A stretch of 64,000 nucleotides of DNA. It comes from Paramarasmius palmivorus (Eukaryota > Basidiomycota > Agaricomycetes > Agaricales > Marasmiaceae). The stretch covers positions 62,001 to 126,000 of the forward strand of contig JAYKXP010000043.1 of the NCBI GenBank assembly GCA_037176845.1, given 5' to 3'. Shown here piece after piece: positions 1 through 10,735 of the stretch (position 1 is its first letter; each line of letters starts with the position of its first letter). Position numbers and translations under genes: made by a program. The notes beneath the pieces were generated by a model. That model had not been told where the DNA came from, did no database searches, and saw only the letters and a program-made list of their open reading frames with translations.

Positions 1-695
1 CCATACAGTTCAGCGATGTTGTCGAGGATAGATCCATGGAAGACCAAACGGGCGAATTCGGATACGGAGCGACGAACGAAATCCACTTGAAAATCTTCGC
101 GCAAGAGCCAGCCGACAACGGGATCTGTTCGGGCACCTTCAAAAACATCCACCTTCCAATGCGGATGGAGCACGACGCAAGCCACGGGATGCATAGCCGA
201 CCCTTCCACTGACAACGAACCAAAGAGAGACCGAACACAAAATCGAATAAAGCTCTCGGACCGAGTGAGTGAACGACCAAGCACAGAAAAACGCTGGTGC
301 TCCAATATGACGAACACCAACCCGAAAACTGTATGCAGCACTCGGTCATACCACTCGCTGGCACGAGACACAAAAGGTCCACGACCTCGACCTTCCAAAG
401 ACGGGCTCCATAAATCCAGCACCACGAACCACCTCCAAATAGTCTCCCACGTGCCCTCCTCATCCATGTTGGGGAACGAAATCCTCTCCGTTCGCCTTCC
501 TTGAGGTGTCGGCAATAGATACAACGTATAAACATCCAAAGCATCCAAAGCCTGTATACAGCGGGATACCACAACGTCGTGAGGGTCGCGAGCGGTCGGA
601 AAGGTGACGCTCAACAAAGCGGATACATCTTCCAGAGCAGAAGCGTCGGACAATACAGCCAACGTTTGCAGGTCCTCCTTGGAGCGCAAAGCCAT
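1..695 (-). CDS. Partial gene, MYND-zinc-finger-like Agaricomycete family (C-terminus outside window)
   Basis: An uninterrupted minus-strand reading frame runs from an ATG at 695 past the left edge, giving about 231 residues with no stop. The start MALRSKEDLQTLAVLS is followed by a helix-rich, hydrophobic region (for example WETIWRWFVVLDLW, and later YDRVLHTVFGLVFVILEHQ). The spacing of W and L residues resembles the N-terminal helical region of the large Agaricomycete family whose C-terminus carries a MYND zinc finger. The zinc finger itself would lie outside the window, so the family name is inference. No signal peptide or membrane segment is evident. It lies on the same strand as the two genes to its right but does not resemble them. 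I am confident it is coding, and much less sure of the family. Confidence 0.55.
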   Translation of the reverse strand, partial: MALRSKEDLQTLAVLSDASALEDVSALLSVTFPTARDPHDVVVSRCIQALDALDVYTLYLLPTPQGRRTERISFPNMDEEGTWETIWRWFVVLDLWSPSLEGRGRGPFVSRASEWYDRVLHTVFGLVFVILEHQRFSVLGRSLTRSESFIRFCVRSLFGSLSVEGSAMHPVACVVLHPHWKVDVFEGARTDPVVGWLLREDFQVDFVRRSVSEFARLVFHGSILDNIAELY

Positions 696-1681
696 TCTAG
701 AAGTCGATCGTTAAACTCGCCGTAAAACACAAACGAATTACTCACCTACAAGTCGCAGAAGGAAACTGGGCACCAATCGACTAAAACCTCAACTTCTTTA
801 TATCACCGACCACAGTTCATCCTAACAACCCCCGCGATGCTTTTGACGCCACTTCATAAGGTCCTACGGTCCCAATCCCACCTTAAATTCACGTCCGCGG
901 TTTCAGGTACCGAGTTGCAGAAAGACTAAATGAAACCAAGGCCTGAATTCGTAGAAGCTGGTCTTGAGCAAATAAGCCGGGTACCAAGAGTCCTCCTATG
1001 AACAGGGTGAACTTCCGCCTTGAAGCCAATACGGAGCGAACGACGATAGCGACGATGAGATTGTAAGAGTTGGATAGCATTCCAGTTACCACAGTCCCAA
1101 ATATTACTCAGCAACCCCGGCCCGAATGACGCGTTGACTAGATAGACAGATAGATAGGTTACCCTGCAGGTGGTCCCATAGCTGCAATGAAAAGCTTTGA
1201 CAGAGACACGCCCATCCTTTCAAACAAGGAAAGTCATTGTGGATGACAGATGGACCTCAAGGATGACCAGCAGCTACAGCAGGTACGGTAGCGTATGATT
1301 TGACTATGATCTCAAACGTACGAGCGCCTATTTTGACGTTGCATAATTATTGATCGATTGATCATTCACCATTGATTGAGAACCCTGCGTGTCGCGACCT
1401 ATTCTGCGCAACCTGGGTCTCGACCATGTAGATCCTTCAGGCAAACACTGTGTAATCACCGTTGCATCTATAAAAACACATATGCTAATATCTGAACTGC
1501 ACACTGGATCAATGACACGAGGAAGGCATTATTAGACAAAACATGCCTCCCCCGAATTGGTACTATGCCTACGAAGTTGAAGCTCGAAGTCAGCGACAAA
1601 GTGATGGCCTATATGTGGATTCCGAATACCCACTAAAAACAGCCGAAAACACTCAACTACAAAGTAAGTGACATACAGGAG
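696..1681. other. Gene-free stretch
   Basis: This holds the upstream region of the partial gene at 1-695 and the downstream region of the gene ending at 1682. Short reading frames at 889-1114 have no family resemblance or splice logic. A short degenerate (GATA)n-like run lies near 1141-1160. I see nothing else. Confidence 0.5.
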
Positions 1682-3754
1682 TTACATCGAACAAAGATGG
1701 ACTGTCAACCCAGCTTCCCTCATATGATCCTCACACCAGGTCCAGGCATGTTCCACTCGACCGTCGACAACGGCAGACATAGTAGTCGAGCCCAAAAAAA
1801 TAGTGCAATCAGTCAGTACCCTACCCGCGTCCTCGTCCCACTTGAACTCCAACTGAAACTGTAAACGATACAATCAGCCAACGGAACCACATAAACGAAC
1901 AGAAATAGAGGATAGATAATAGCCGATGAAACGCAGTCCCACTCGAACAGCAACCACAGAAGGAACACGAACATGATAAACGGTATAGGGACAGAAATAA
2001 CGAACGGAAAGGCTAACTCACGTCCACATCCTCCCTCAAACCACAAACGTCTACATCCTCCATACACTGCAGGATTATAGTCACCAAGTGGGCCCTGGGG
2101 TAACCAACAGACTCTTCACCACAGGGCAACGAGTGCTTCAACGCAGCAAAATAAGCCCTCAGTCGTTCCAGAACCCAGCTATACCTGTATTCGTTATCCA
2201 GCAGAGGATAAAGTCGATGAAGAAAGCTAATTACGGCCCCATCCAACAATGCCGAAGTATCAGAACTACTAGCGCACATCGCGTCAAGCTCAGACTACCA
2301 CTTCAGAATCGATGACTCACCTATGCATACACCCATCCACACCTGCCGTATACTTCCATACGGACACACAAACATCCATAGGCCTCACCCGGTGTATGCT
2401 GTAATAAAGATCGTTAAATTCGTACAACACAGCAAAAAACGCGACTCACTCTCGGGTCCCACTGATATCCATTGTCGCAAACAACGGCTCAACGAATCTC
2501 CCCCCAAGATCCAATTCAAATGGTGAAACGGTGTCCACCTGATCCAATGGTAGCCCACGCCTCGGCACGGCAGCCCTTTCTTCCATAGAAGAAAAACAAG
2601 GATGATTCGCCACGGCCAACATAGCGTTCCATGTAATGACATATGACTTGCCGAGGCGACAATTTTCCATCCTATTCTTCACCACTCGAGTACAACCTCG
2701 CCCAGGTGTGAAAAGCTGCCAAGACGTAATCTTTAGTCCCCTATAAGCCTCCTCCGCATTGGAGACCCCACGCAACGGTGAAAAAGCACGAGACCAGCAA
2801 TGCGGATCACCAACCCATCTGGTCTTCGAAGCCAATTTGGATCCAGCACGAAGGAACTCCTGCGCTGAAAGCTCGTCATACGATTCCCAACCTCGCCCTT
2901 CGTATTTAAGCCTAGCAGCATCCACAGTCCGCGTGAACTGTTTCACGTACAGCACCCGGTTATCCACAAAAGATGTTCTGGGGTATAGAGATATAACCTC
3001 CGTAGCCGTGGCGAAATTCATGACCAACGCTTCAAAGAACGATAAGGAACAAGTAAAGTAACGAAAAACCCAGGGCCAACAGAACACTCACTGGAATAGA
3101 ACCCTAATATGACCTCAACAGCCTCCGTCTTCGCAGCCACCAATTGAATCTTCATACCCTTCTTGTTCAAAAAATTGAACACCCCCCCGATCATCGTAAA
3201 CTCGTAGCGATCAGCAATGGTTCCGGTATTGGGCGTGCACTTCAGTGACTCTGACCTAACGGCTGCCTCAAATCCGGACTCCTGCGCCTCACTCACCTTC
3301 ACGCCCCCTTCAACCACTGTTGACAAAGGCACAAAGGTGTAACCTTGTCTCTCCAGAAAACGACCAACCAGCAGTACGAAATCTTGACCCACAAAAACAT
3401 CCAAGTCCGACGGACAGAAGTTGGACCTGGACAACAACCGGACAACTGCAGACCCAGACACAAGCGCACGGGTATCGAGTAAAAGCAACCGAAACAATTC
3501 GATAGTGGCGGCGGTCTCGAAAAAGTCGCCGTAAAGACGATGGAGCCCGAAAACAGTCTCCTCGTATCGAACTCCCTGTTGACGAACGCTTCGAGAGACA
3601 GACTTGATCCTAGCTAGCTCCCTCGGCGACATTAAATCGAATAAAGAGGTATCTGTCACATACAGCCTAGAACGACAGGAATAAGACCAGCATATCAATC
3701 GTGGACGCAAAGACCAGTAACACAACACACTCACAGTCTGGCGAAAGAGTCCAT
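1682..3754 (-). CDS. Nucleotidyltransferase-like hypothetical protein, paralogue A
   Basis: Spliced minus-strand gene. Exon 1 is only 20 nt (3754-3735, MDSFARL) and joins exon 2 (3666-3092) through a GTGAGT...CTAG intron. Exon 3 is about 3029-2450, with further exons near 2279-2020 and about 1866-1682. Exon 2 carries VSGSAVVRLLSR followed by PSDLDVFV: a G-S, then a D-x-D after about 14 residues, which is the signature of the nucleotidyltransferase fold. The strand that should supply a third acidic residue reads MKIQLVAAK, with Gln. The protein then continues with LYPRTSF and KYEGRGW motifs seen in unnamed Agaricomycete proteins. Every recognisable exon has a counterpart in the next gene (3985-5984), which supports the model. 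Splice sites between 2280 and 2450 are unresolved. Function is unknown. Confidence 0.72.
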
Positions 3755-3984
3755 GACAAAAAGGGCACTTAATCGAGACCAACCGAACCCGTCACCATTG
3801 GTTTTATAGACAACGAAAGAAAACGGCCCACAATGGCCTGTCAAACAAACAATGCATATGCCACGGAAAAGGCGAGCTAAGCTACATCCAGTCACTAACC
3901 GGGATCCAACTGACAGCCGAATATACGTAAACCGTGTGCAACACAGAACTAGCAGCACGAGGAACGAAAGGAACCCGCAGCGAC

Positions 3985-5984
3985 CTACTGGACAGCAAGA
4001 AGTTTCACCTTCAACCGTGCCTCTTCCCACTCATCGGTAGACACCACCCAATCAGCCACTCCGTCCTTTGCCTCGTTAAACTTATCCGACGGTACATAGA
4101 TGTTACAATTGGTGTGAATTTCCTTGCAAGCCGGATCGAAAGTAAAGGAGATGTCCAACTAAACCGTTCATTCAGTTCTCTGATAGATAACCAATACTTT
4201 GAATACTCACATCTATGTCCTCATCATCGCACAGTATAGACCAACAGACGTCGTCAACACACTGCAGAATATTCGCAACCACGAAAGCCGAAGGCCAACC
4301 GATCCGCCTATTAATGTCGGGATACACATCTCTAAGCGAATTGAACGACTCCCGAAGCAGATTAACAACACGTCCACGTTGATAAACCTCGTCCACAAGC
4401 GGATACAAGCCATTCAAATACTCCAGGACCACGGAGTCAAAACTGGCCGGAGGTCGGAGCTCCCTATAAAAAATTCAGTCGATACCCGCCAGAGCAACAA
4501 CCTGGAACTCACCTGTGACCACAACCCCAGATTCCATTCGTATAACTCCACACTGTCAATCCTTCCCAGTCCGAGCTACACTTACATAATAAGCCTTAAG
4601 GAGATCAATGGACACAGCCTTTCCGTACCTAAAGCCGTCCCCACTGGAGTGCAATGACGAGGAGTCTTCACTGGTATCCAAATCACCGTTTCCGCTGCCA
4701 CCCGAAGCACCACCTGACTCCTCTTCGACCTCCAAGGTCACCGATTGGTCCTCACCAAATCCATCCTCTCCATGAACACCATCAGAGTTCTCGGCAACAT
4801 AAGGCAAAGAGATAGCTCCGGGGTAAGGAACGGTCACACTTACCCTTTGAAAACAAGGGTGCCACTTCAAAGCGACCTGCGCTTCCCCTAAAACGAAAAG
4901 ACTGTCGCGCAAATCGGCTCTATCGACGACGGATATCGGCAGAGTAACGGAACCGGGAGAGCCACTGAACAAACGCCAAGAAGTGACACGCAACGATCCA
5001 TATGCTCTGCTAGCGTTGGGAATACCAGGAAGGGGTGAAAGAACCACTGTCCAACAATGCCGATCTCCATACCACCGCGGCTTTGAAGATAGTTCCGAAT
5101 CGGCAAGATACTCACTAGCCGACAGCATATCGAGGGAACCCCATCCCCTACTTTCATACTTGATACGAGCATCTTGAACAGCCCTAGTACCATGTTTCAA
5201 ATACAATGCACGTTTTTCGACGAAAGAAGTCTGAGGATAGAGAGATACGACCTTGGTAGCGGTGCCCACGTTCAGCACTAGAGCTAACCAGCCAGATTAG
5301 CGAAGTGATGCAAAACCACCACAACAAAGAATAACGCACTCGAATAGAATCCCATGATCACTTCAATCGCCTCGCGCTCTGCAGCAACAATCTGCACCTT
5401 CAAGCCCTCATCATTAACGAAGTTGAACACCCCCGCGATGTTGGTGAACTCATAACGGTCCGCCACGTTCCCTGTATTGGGTCGAGACTTCAAAAACTCG
5501 TCTGAAACCGCTTGCAAGAATTCAAGCGGCTGAGCCTCCGACCTAACCATCTTCCCAGCCATCACCTTCTTGAAAGGCACGAACCGATAACCCGTCTTCT
5601 GTAAAAACGTGCCCACTGAAACCACATGGTGCTTCTTGACGAAAACATCCAAATCTGAGGGGCTAAAGCCGTCCCTAGACAAAAACCGGACCAACGCCGA
5701 CCCAGAAACGAGGGCCCCGGTCTCCAAAAGAACCACGCGGAAAAGCGGGGCAGAGTCGCCAAAGAAAGGGCCATAGAGTCGCTGGACACTGAAGACAAGC
5801 TGTTCGTACCGAAGTGTGTGCTGGCGAACGAAATGGGAGACTCTCTTCAAGCGAGCAAGGTCGGCAGGAGACACCGTGCTCAAAAGGCCCTCTTGAGCAA
5901 CGAACAGGCTACGGGGAGACGACTCGTTAGATCAAAACAACGACAAGAAGAAAAGGTTACGCACAGATAAGAAAAGCGATCCAT
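3985..5984 (-). CDS. Nucleotidyltransferase-like hypothetical protein, paralogue B
   Basis: Tandem paralogue of the gene at 1682-3754, 230 bp away and with the same architecture. A 20-nt first exon (5984-5965, MDRFSYL) splices to 5908-5340, then 5283-4586, an exon around 4460-4212, and a last exon near 4165-3985 ending in TAG (LDISFTFDPACKEIH...KLLAVQ). The signature is VSGSALVRFLSR followed by PSDLDVFV. The third-acid position is again Gln (LKVQIVAAE). An acidic, Ser-rich insert (SEDSSSLHSSGDG) near the end of exon 3 is absent from paralogue A. The last exon aligns with that of A (FxFD...TxCxI pattern), showing that both copies kept the full C-terminus. Boundaries near 4450-4590 are uncertain. 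Function is unknown. Confidence 0.72.
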
Positions 5985-6420
5985 TCGTAATGCCCTCGAA
6001 CCAAAGATTCGCCTTTATACCCTTCAATCGGCCCCCCTCCGCAAAGAATACACATGGATAAGACAGCCAATACGCACCTTATTTGACAAGCACGCAGAGG
6101 CTGAGAAGTCTCAACCGAGGAACGATGCAGCACAAGTCAAAGGTCCGGAAATACCAAAAATCGGCGACGAAAGTCCAGAATTACAGGGCAAGGGAAGCCT
6201 GCACATAGGAGAGAGGAAAGAGAAAGAGAGGAAGAACGACACATGTCGGGAAAGACAAAGAGAAGAAGAAGAGGGGAGCGAAAACCCGAACGGCTTGAAA
6301 CCCAAGGCAGACACCGTGAGAAAAAGAGCCGTGGGAGCATTTTTCGAATAGCCTAGCAAAAGCGCACCATAAAGAACGAGTCTCCATTTCATTCCGAACT
6401 CGTAAAAGGACAAGTTCAGA
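5985..6420. other. Purine-rich spacer and left junction of the tandem array
   Basis: Upstream region of the gene at 3985-5984. About 6200-6290 is strongly purine-rich on the plus strand (GAGAGGAAAGAGAAAGAG type), which creates long spurious minus-strand frames of Leu, Ser and Phe. Near 6420 the sequence switches abruptly to the repeat-family sequence also found at 12420, 18290 and 24720, marking the edge of the array. Confidence 0.6.
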
Positions 6421-8634
6421 GTAAGTAACAAAGGCAAAGATTTGAAGAAAGTACCGCACCATCATAGAATATCAACGCCGGTACACCGCGTTTGTTATCG
6501 TTGAAGCCAAAGATTTGTGCCACATTTTCGTGCCTGGAGATTTTCAGCACAGTTGGTGTTGGAGCGAGGATAATCGACCTACTTGGATCGGGAGAATTTG
6601 TCAAAGTCTTGCTTGAAAGCCTATTCGAGCACTACGTCAACTTCTATGCAAGTCAGACCATGGACAGAACTGACCTTGAAAGCCTCGGATCCTTCGTATG
6701 TAACACATAGGAACTTGTCTTCTCTGTCTTCACCACGAAGGCGAGCTATGCCGAAGTTGCGACGAACACCTACGTCTCGCCCTACTCGATATCGTTTTCG
6801 TGCTTCCTCACCGTAATCGCCTCTTGATGTAGCAATTTTGCTCTCGATGCATATGTCGCCTATTTTGATACGATTGTACATCAGCAAAACGGCCCGTTCA
6901 GCTTGAGACCGCTTTTGCTTATTTCCGTGATCTTGCGCTTGTTTTCCGTTACTTGGGGCTGATTTCCACATGGTTTCGCTTGGGACGCTGTCAGATTCCT
7001 TGAATTTGTATGAATTTGCTTCAAGTTGCTCAGAAAGCATTTGCTTGGAAACTATCGCTAAACCTCCAGTTTTCATAGCAGTCCCGGTCGTCCCGACACT
7101 GGTGAGTTGAAGGCGTGAATTTGAAGTTCAGAACGTTCAGAGTTTACAGATTCACAAGGGACACGAAAACTAGGTGGAAACTACGCGTACCATGGCAAAG
7201 GCATGAGGGTGAATGTTTGAATGCAGGAGAGAAAGTTAAACGACGGGACACGACTCCGGCGGAAGTTGCTGTTGAACATTGAAACGTTGAAGTCCTGGAC
7301 CGGGGTGGTTCGCAGCATGAGTCATGGAGTAGAGCCGCCATTCCCACGCGTAAAATTTCTCTTCTTCCCATCGCTCTCCCATCTTGTTCCCATTATGCTC
7401 ATCACTTCCAATAACCACTCCCTTCCTGTATCCTCGAAAACCCAAGGTATGGGATTCGTTACTCTTTTTATTGAAATGGCTGAACCTATTCGTAGTCCAT
7501 CTCACAATGTCACACTAGGCAAGGAAGACAAAACCAACACAGCACGGTGTGTGCGAATCATGTCTTCCTCACTCCGATACTGATGTCAGGTCTTGGTTCT
7601 AGCCACGGAAGTGTTATATCAAGGAGGGGTCCTAGACCTTGTACGAGACATTGAAAAGAGCACGCAAGAGGTACTGTGATGGCAAACATCAGGCGGTGGA
7701 ATTGGTACGTTGCATTGTTTGGCTATGTGTTCTATGCTAAATATTTCTAGCTGTAGAACCTAACAATCCTCGTCGGTGTAGTCATGATCAGGCGCGAGAG
7801 AGAAAACCAAGTACGTGTCACTTTGTTGACTTGAACTTTCCATTTGCTGATTCTACCATAGCCTTCTCCGTGTACGACCTGGAACTTGAACGAAGAATGC
7901 CAGAGAGTCAGGAGTTGCACATGGTATGTGGTATTATTGTCACCATGTTACTTATGCTGACCGCCGGATCACTTGCACTCAGATCACCTCCGAAGACGAA
8001 TTTAGGGATTATGGGCTCTTGTCTTTAGAATGTACGTGATCGATACCGACCCTACTGATTGAAGACTGAAACTTCCGTAGGACTATGACATTACTCGAAC
8101 GAGGTGGAGAACGTCATTTGCAAGATGTTCGGGTGTCATGGTTCGTCGCGGGTTTGGAGCCGGGTGCGATAATGAGAGGAGTAATTATAATCTCTGCCTT
8201 GTCTGGTAGGAAGGCTGCAGTGAGAGCACCGCAGCGGAAATGGATGGTTTTGGGGCAATTTGAATGTATCCCAAGTAAAAGTAGATTTTCTCAAGTCAAA
8301 GTATCGTTTCCCAGGAGAGAGTTAGTTGACCGGCAAGTAAGTGTCGCTTGCCAAGTAAAAAGCCACTTTCGTTCCTTACCAAGTGATTTTTTCCTTGTCA
8401 AGTAATCCAAGTTGGATCAACCGTTTTGCTGATGTACTGAGCCCAAGAAGTCAGCTCATATCGTCAAGTTTCAGAACACAATCAACTCACATCATCCCAT
8501 CTAGTCCGCTCTTCTTCTCTCTGAGCAACGTTCACGACATTCTTATGAACAATGCGAACGTTGGAGACATGATTTGCCCTTGTAAAGGTCCCACCAGAGA
8601 TGGCGATCTTTGAACAGTTGTCGAAGTTGGCCAT
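6421..8634 (-). pseudogene. Array unit 1: ISGG/kinase-like gene, truncated and split by a transposon
   Basis: The start (ATG 8634; MANFDNCSKIAISGGTFTRA) and first exon down to the GTGAGT donor near 8490 match the intact units. The second exon (TSWAQYNRIKIGD) is broken between the codons for Q and Y by a 1554-bp insertion at 6880-8433. The exon then resumes and continues through NFGIARLRGE, FLCVTYEG and the RHENVAQIFGF...PALIFYDG block. At about 6420 homology to the other units ends, so the whole C-terminal half (about 400 residues in unit 2) is missing. A reading frame at 6621-7076 is a chimera of transposon sequence fused to the resumed exon. This is a dead copy unless the element is removed, and even then it would encode only the N-terminal half. 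Confidence 0.8.
6880..8433. mobile_element. 1.55 kb TIR DNA transposon (non-autonomous) with GTAC target duplication
   Basis: Perfect 13-bp terminal inverted repeats: ATCAGCAAAACGG at 6880-6892 and its reverse complement at 8421-8433. They are flanked by a 4-bp direct repeat GTAC (6876-6879 and 8434-8437). The empty site is visible in unit 2 near 12868, where the sequence reads straight through GATTGTACTGAG. Subterminal CAAGTAA/CAAGTGA-type motifs recur near the right end (8280-8410). No transposase is recognisable. Scattered short frames with intron-like borders at 7770-8270 may be captured host sequence. The TSD does not fit Tc1/mariner (TA), piggyBac (TTAA), hAT (8 bp) or MULE (9 bp), so the superfamily is open. 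Confidence 0.88.
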
Positions 8635-9349
8635 GGGAAAGGATGATGGGGGGTGCAGTGAATAGTATAGGTTCACAACACGGGACACTTTATTTAACGT
8701 CGGGCGAAGAGCAATCAGAAAGTACTGCTTTGTAAAGCGCGGGTTGTACGCAGTAGTAATATACCCCTCTCTGGTTAGGATGCACGTTAGGATCCGTGAA
8801 ATAAATAGAGTAAAGCATTGCACCCTGAACGTACCATGGGGTCTTCTGAGTGACGTTCGGTTCCCCTCCCGTCGACGCGTTTGGAATTGAAGATGAGCTT
8901 GCATCTCGGAAAGTGAGTCAGCCCGAGGCCTATCTCCCGGTTCCCATGTTTTGACGAGGATTTCTGATGTCGGTTCGGCCGGAATTCAACAAAGTATGGT
9001 CCGATTGATCCAGAAAAGTCTTTCGAAGTAGGATGGGGCGGCGTCACCTCTTCTCCTGGAGTCAGATTTGCTACGACATGAGTCAGGTCTTACAAGCGCC
9101 AAAAAGGACCTGTTTATATTGATATGTATAGCGGTAAAGAGATTCAACAAAGAACGCACCTTCAGCCTTATTTGATTTTTTTTTCGCCAAAGATACTCAG
9201 TGACTCCTTCCTGTTCACTACTCTCCCTATGAAGCAGGTTGCCTTCACAGCTGTACAGCTTCAACCTTTAAGGGAGTGGGTGAAGGGAGGAAAGGTCGGC
9301 AGGAAACACACGCATCGTCGCTATCCAGCGAGTGCCCGCGGCGGTTAGA
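8635..9349. other. 5' flank of unit 1
   Basis: This holds the leader region shared by the units. A CAACAAAGAACGCACCTTCA block near 9146-9166 recurs upstream of units 2, 3, 4 and 5. On the minus strand it reads as an AAG|GTGCGT splice donor, which suggests a 5' leader intron. No separate gene is supported. Confidence 0.45.
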
Positions 9350-9800
9350 GTCTGCCTTGGGGAGACTACACGCTTCGCGAAATCTGCTCCTGCACTCAAT
9401 GATACCCTCAACGAAGAAAAGAGTTGTAGAGCATTGATGGTGATTTGTGTGCCTTTCCATTCCCTGGGATCGTGGGGTCTAAGAGGGACTGGGGTTGTGT
9501 CGTCGGTGTGTGGGGGTGAGGGTATTTTTCTGGCGTTGAAGATGTGGCGAATTGAGATCCAACATCTGAGGCGGCTAAAGCGGTAATTCGAGAAGGGGGA
9601 TCCGCGTGGATGTAGGTTTGAGTTGGGATGAGGAGTGTCATCGAGCTCGAGGTGTTGTTGTGGACGATGTATGCCGAACCAGAATCAGTGTTTTAGACTC
9701 CACGTTCGTAGGCTCAAAAACGACTTTTTGTCGATCGTTTTTCTCGAGAGATTCACGGAACCTGACGTGTGTTGAGTCGGTGCCTAGCCAGCCTTAGCTT
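9350..9800 (-). pseudogene. Rpn14/PAAF1-like WD-repeat gene fragment, copy 1
   Basis: Minus-strand remnant encoding, in shifting frames, RQKVVFEPTNVESK, then LLIPTQTYIHADPPSRIT, then TPEKYPHPHTPTTQPQ, then TINALQLFSS...SLSAGADFAK. The last block has the form of a WD blade (FFPSxRVLLSAGxDF). Together they resemble the N-terminal part of the fungal proteasome-assembly WD protein Rpn14/PAAF1. An in-frame stop after TTTPRAR and a missing stretch after SQFA show that it is broken. A better preserved relative lies at 14371-15110. The parental identity comes from remembered family features, so it is moderate. Confidence 0.55.
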
Positions 9801-10735
9801 TCATCGACATCCCGAGAACCGCGAACGTACCGTGATATTGAGATACCCGAATATCCTCACTCGGAATAAGACCGTCGTATACTTCTTTGACTACATTGGT
9901 AAATGTAGGTTGACTTGTGATGATTGGTATAAGGATGGGCTCGTCGATTGACGTGACTTTGAGCGGTAAAGAGTAGTGCGCACGGACCAGGCGTTCTAAT
10001 CATGTATGTTGCTCCTAGCCGGTGTCTAACACATCTCGAAGCCTCTTTCCTCAAAACCATCTTGTTCAACGGTCCTATGTACGCTCAAGCACATCAAGCC
10101 CACAGAATCGCAGTACTCAAACTCATATCCTCAAGCACCTTCCCCCGTCTTCCCCCTCGTGGCAAACTCATGTCCTCTCTACCCTGACGCCGAGTCAGAT
10201 GGCAGCGCACTGGCAGGCTACTTCCCGGAATGCCTAGTAAGTATCTTTACCGGAAAATGCGCCAAGGAAAGGCTACACAAGATAATCTCTTTCTCAAACC
10301 ACCACCATCAACAACATAAGGGGTCCTCTTCCAAAGGCCTAATAGCTGGGAAACCTCGAAATGAGGACGACGACCGGTACATTGATAGGTTCACGTAGAC
10401 TCGTACTAATACATCTTCCCAGACACCAGCGTGTTCTTCTACTCTCCTGAGCCAAGATACGCCCACAAAACCTCCGCCGGCTCTGGTCAAAGCCTTCTGA
10501 TACCCCCGGCTCCTGTTGATAACAGGACGACTGGACCATCACTGTAGCTACCTCAATGATAAATCACACCACCACTCTGCCTCACAGCACGAAGAGAGGC
10601 AAGTTTCTTGTCGCAGGGAAACTGGCGTGTCGTACAATTAGAATTCGGAATTGGACGATGCCCTGTACAACGAACGAGACGATAAGGTCGAGCCAAGGAA
10701 CCATACACGGATTGAACATACCTGGGACATCCAGT
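9801..10735. other. Spacer with no recognisable gene
   Basis: It lies between the WD-repeat fragment and the tail of unit 2. Short plus-strand frames at 10002-10398 are proline/serine-rich and carry no recognisable motif. They may be gene debris. Confidence 0.4.

Noticed and set aside
6111..6465. Overlapping minus-strand frames of about 70-110 codons
   Set aside because: They arise from a purine-rich plus strand (Leu/Ser/Phe-rich translation), have no splice logic and match nothing in the other units.
6621..7076. 151-codon frame starting inside the transposon
   Set aside because: It is a chimera of transposon terminus and the resumed exon of unit 1, not an independent gene.
6876..8437. piggyBac assignment of the GTAC-flanked element because of the 4-bp duplication
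   Set aside because: piggyBac targets TTAA and ends in CCC; here the target is GTAC and the ends are ATCAGC.
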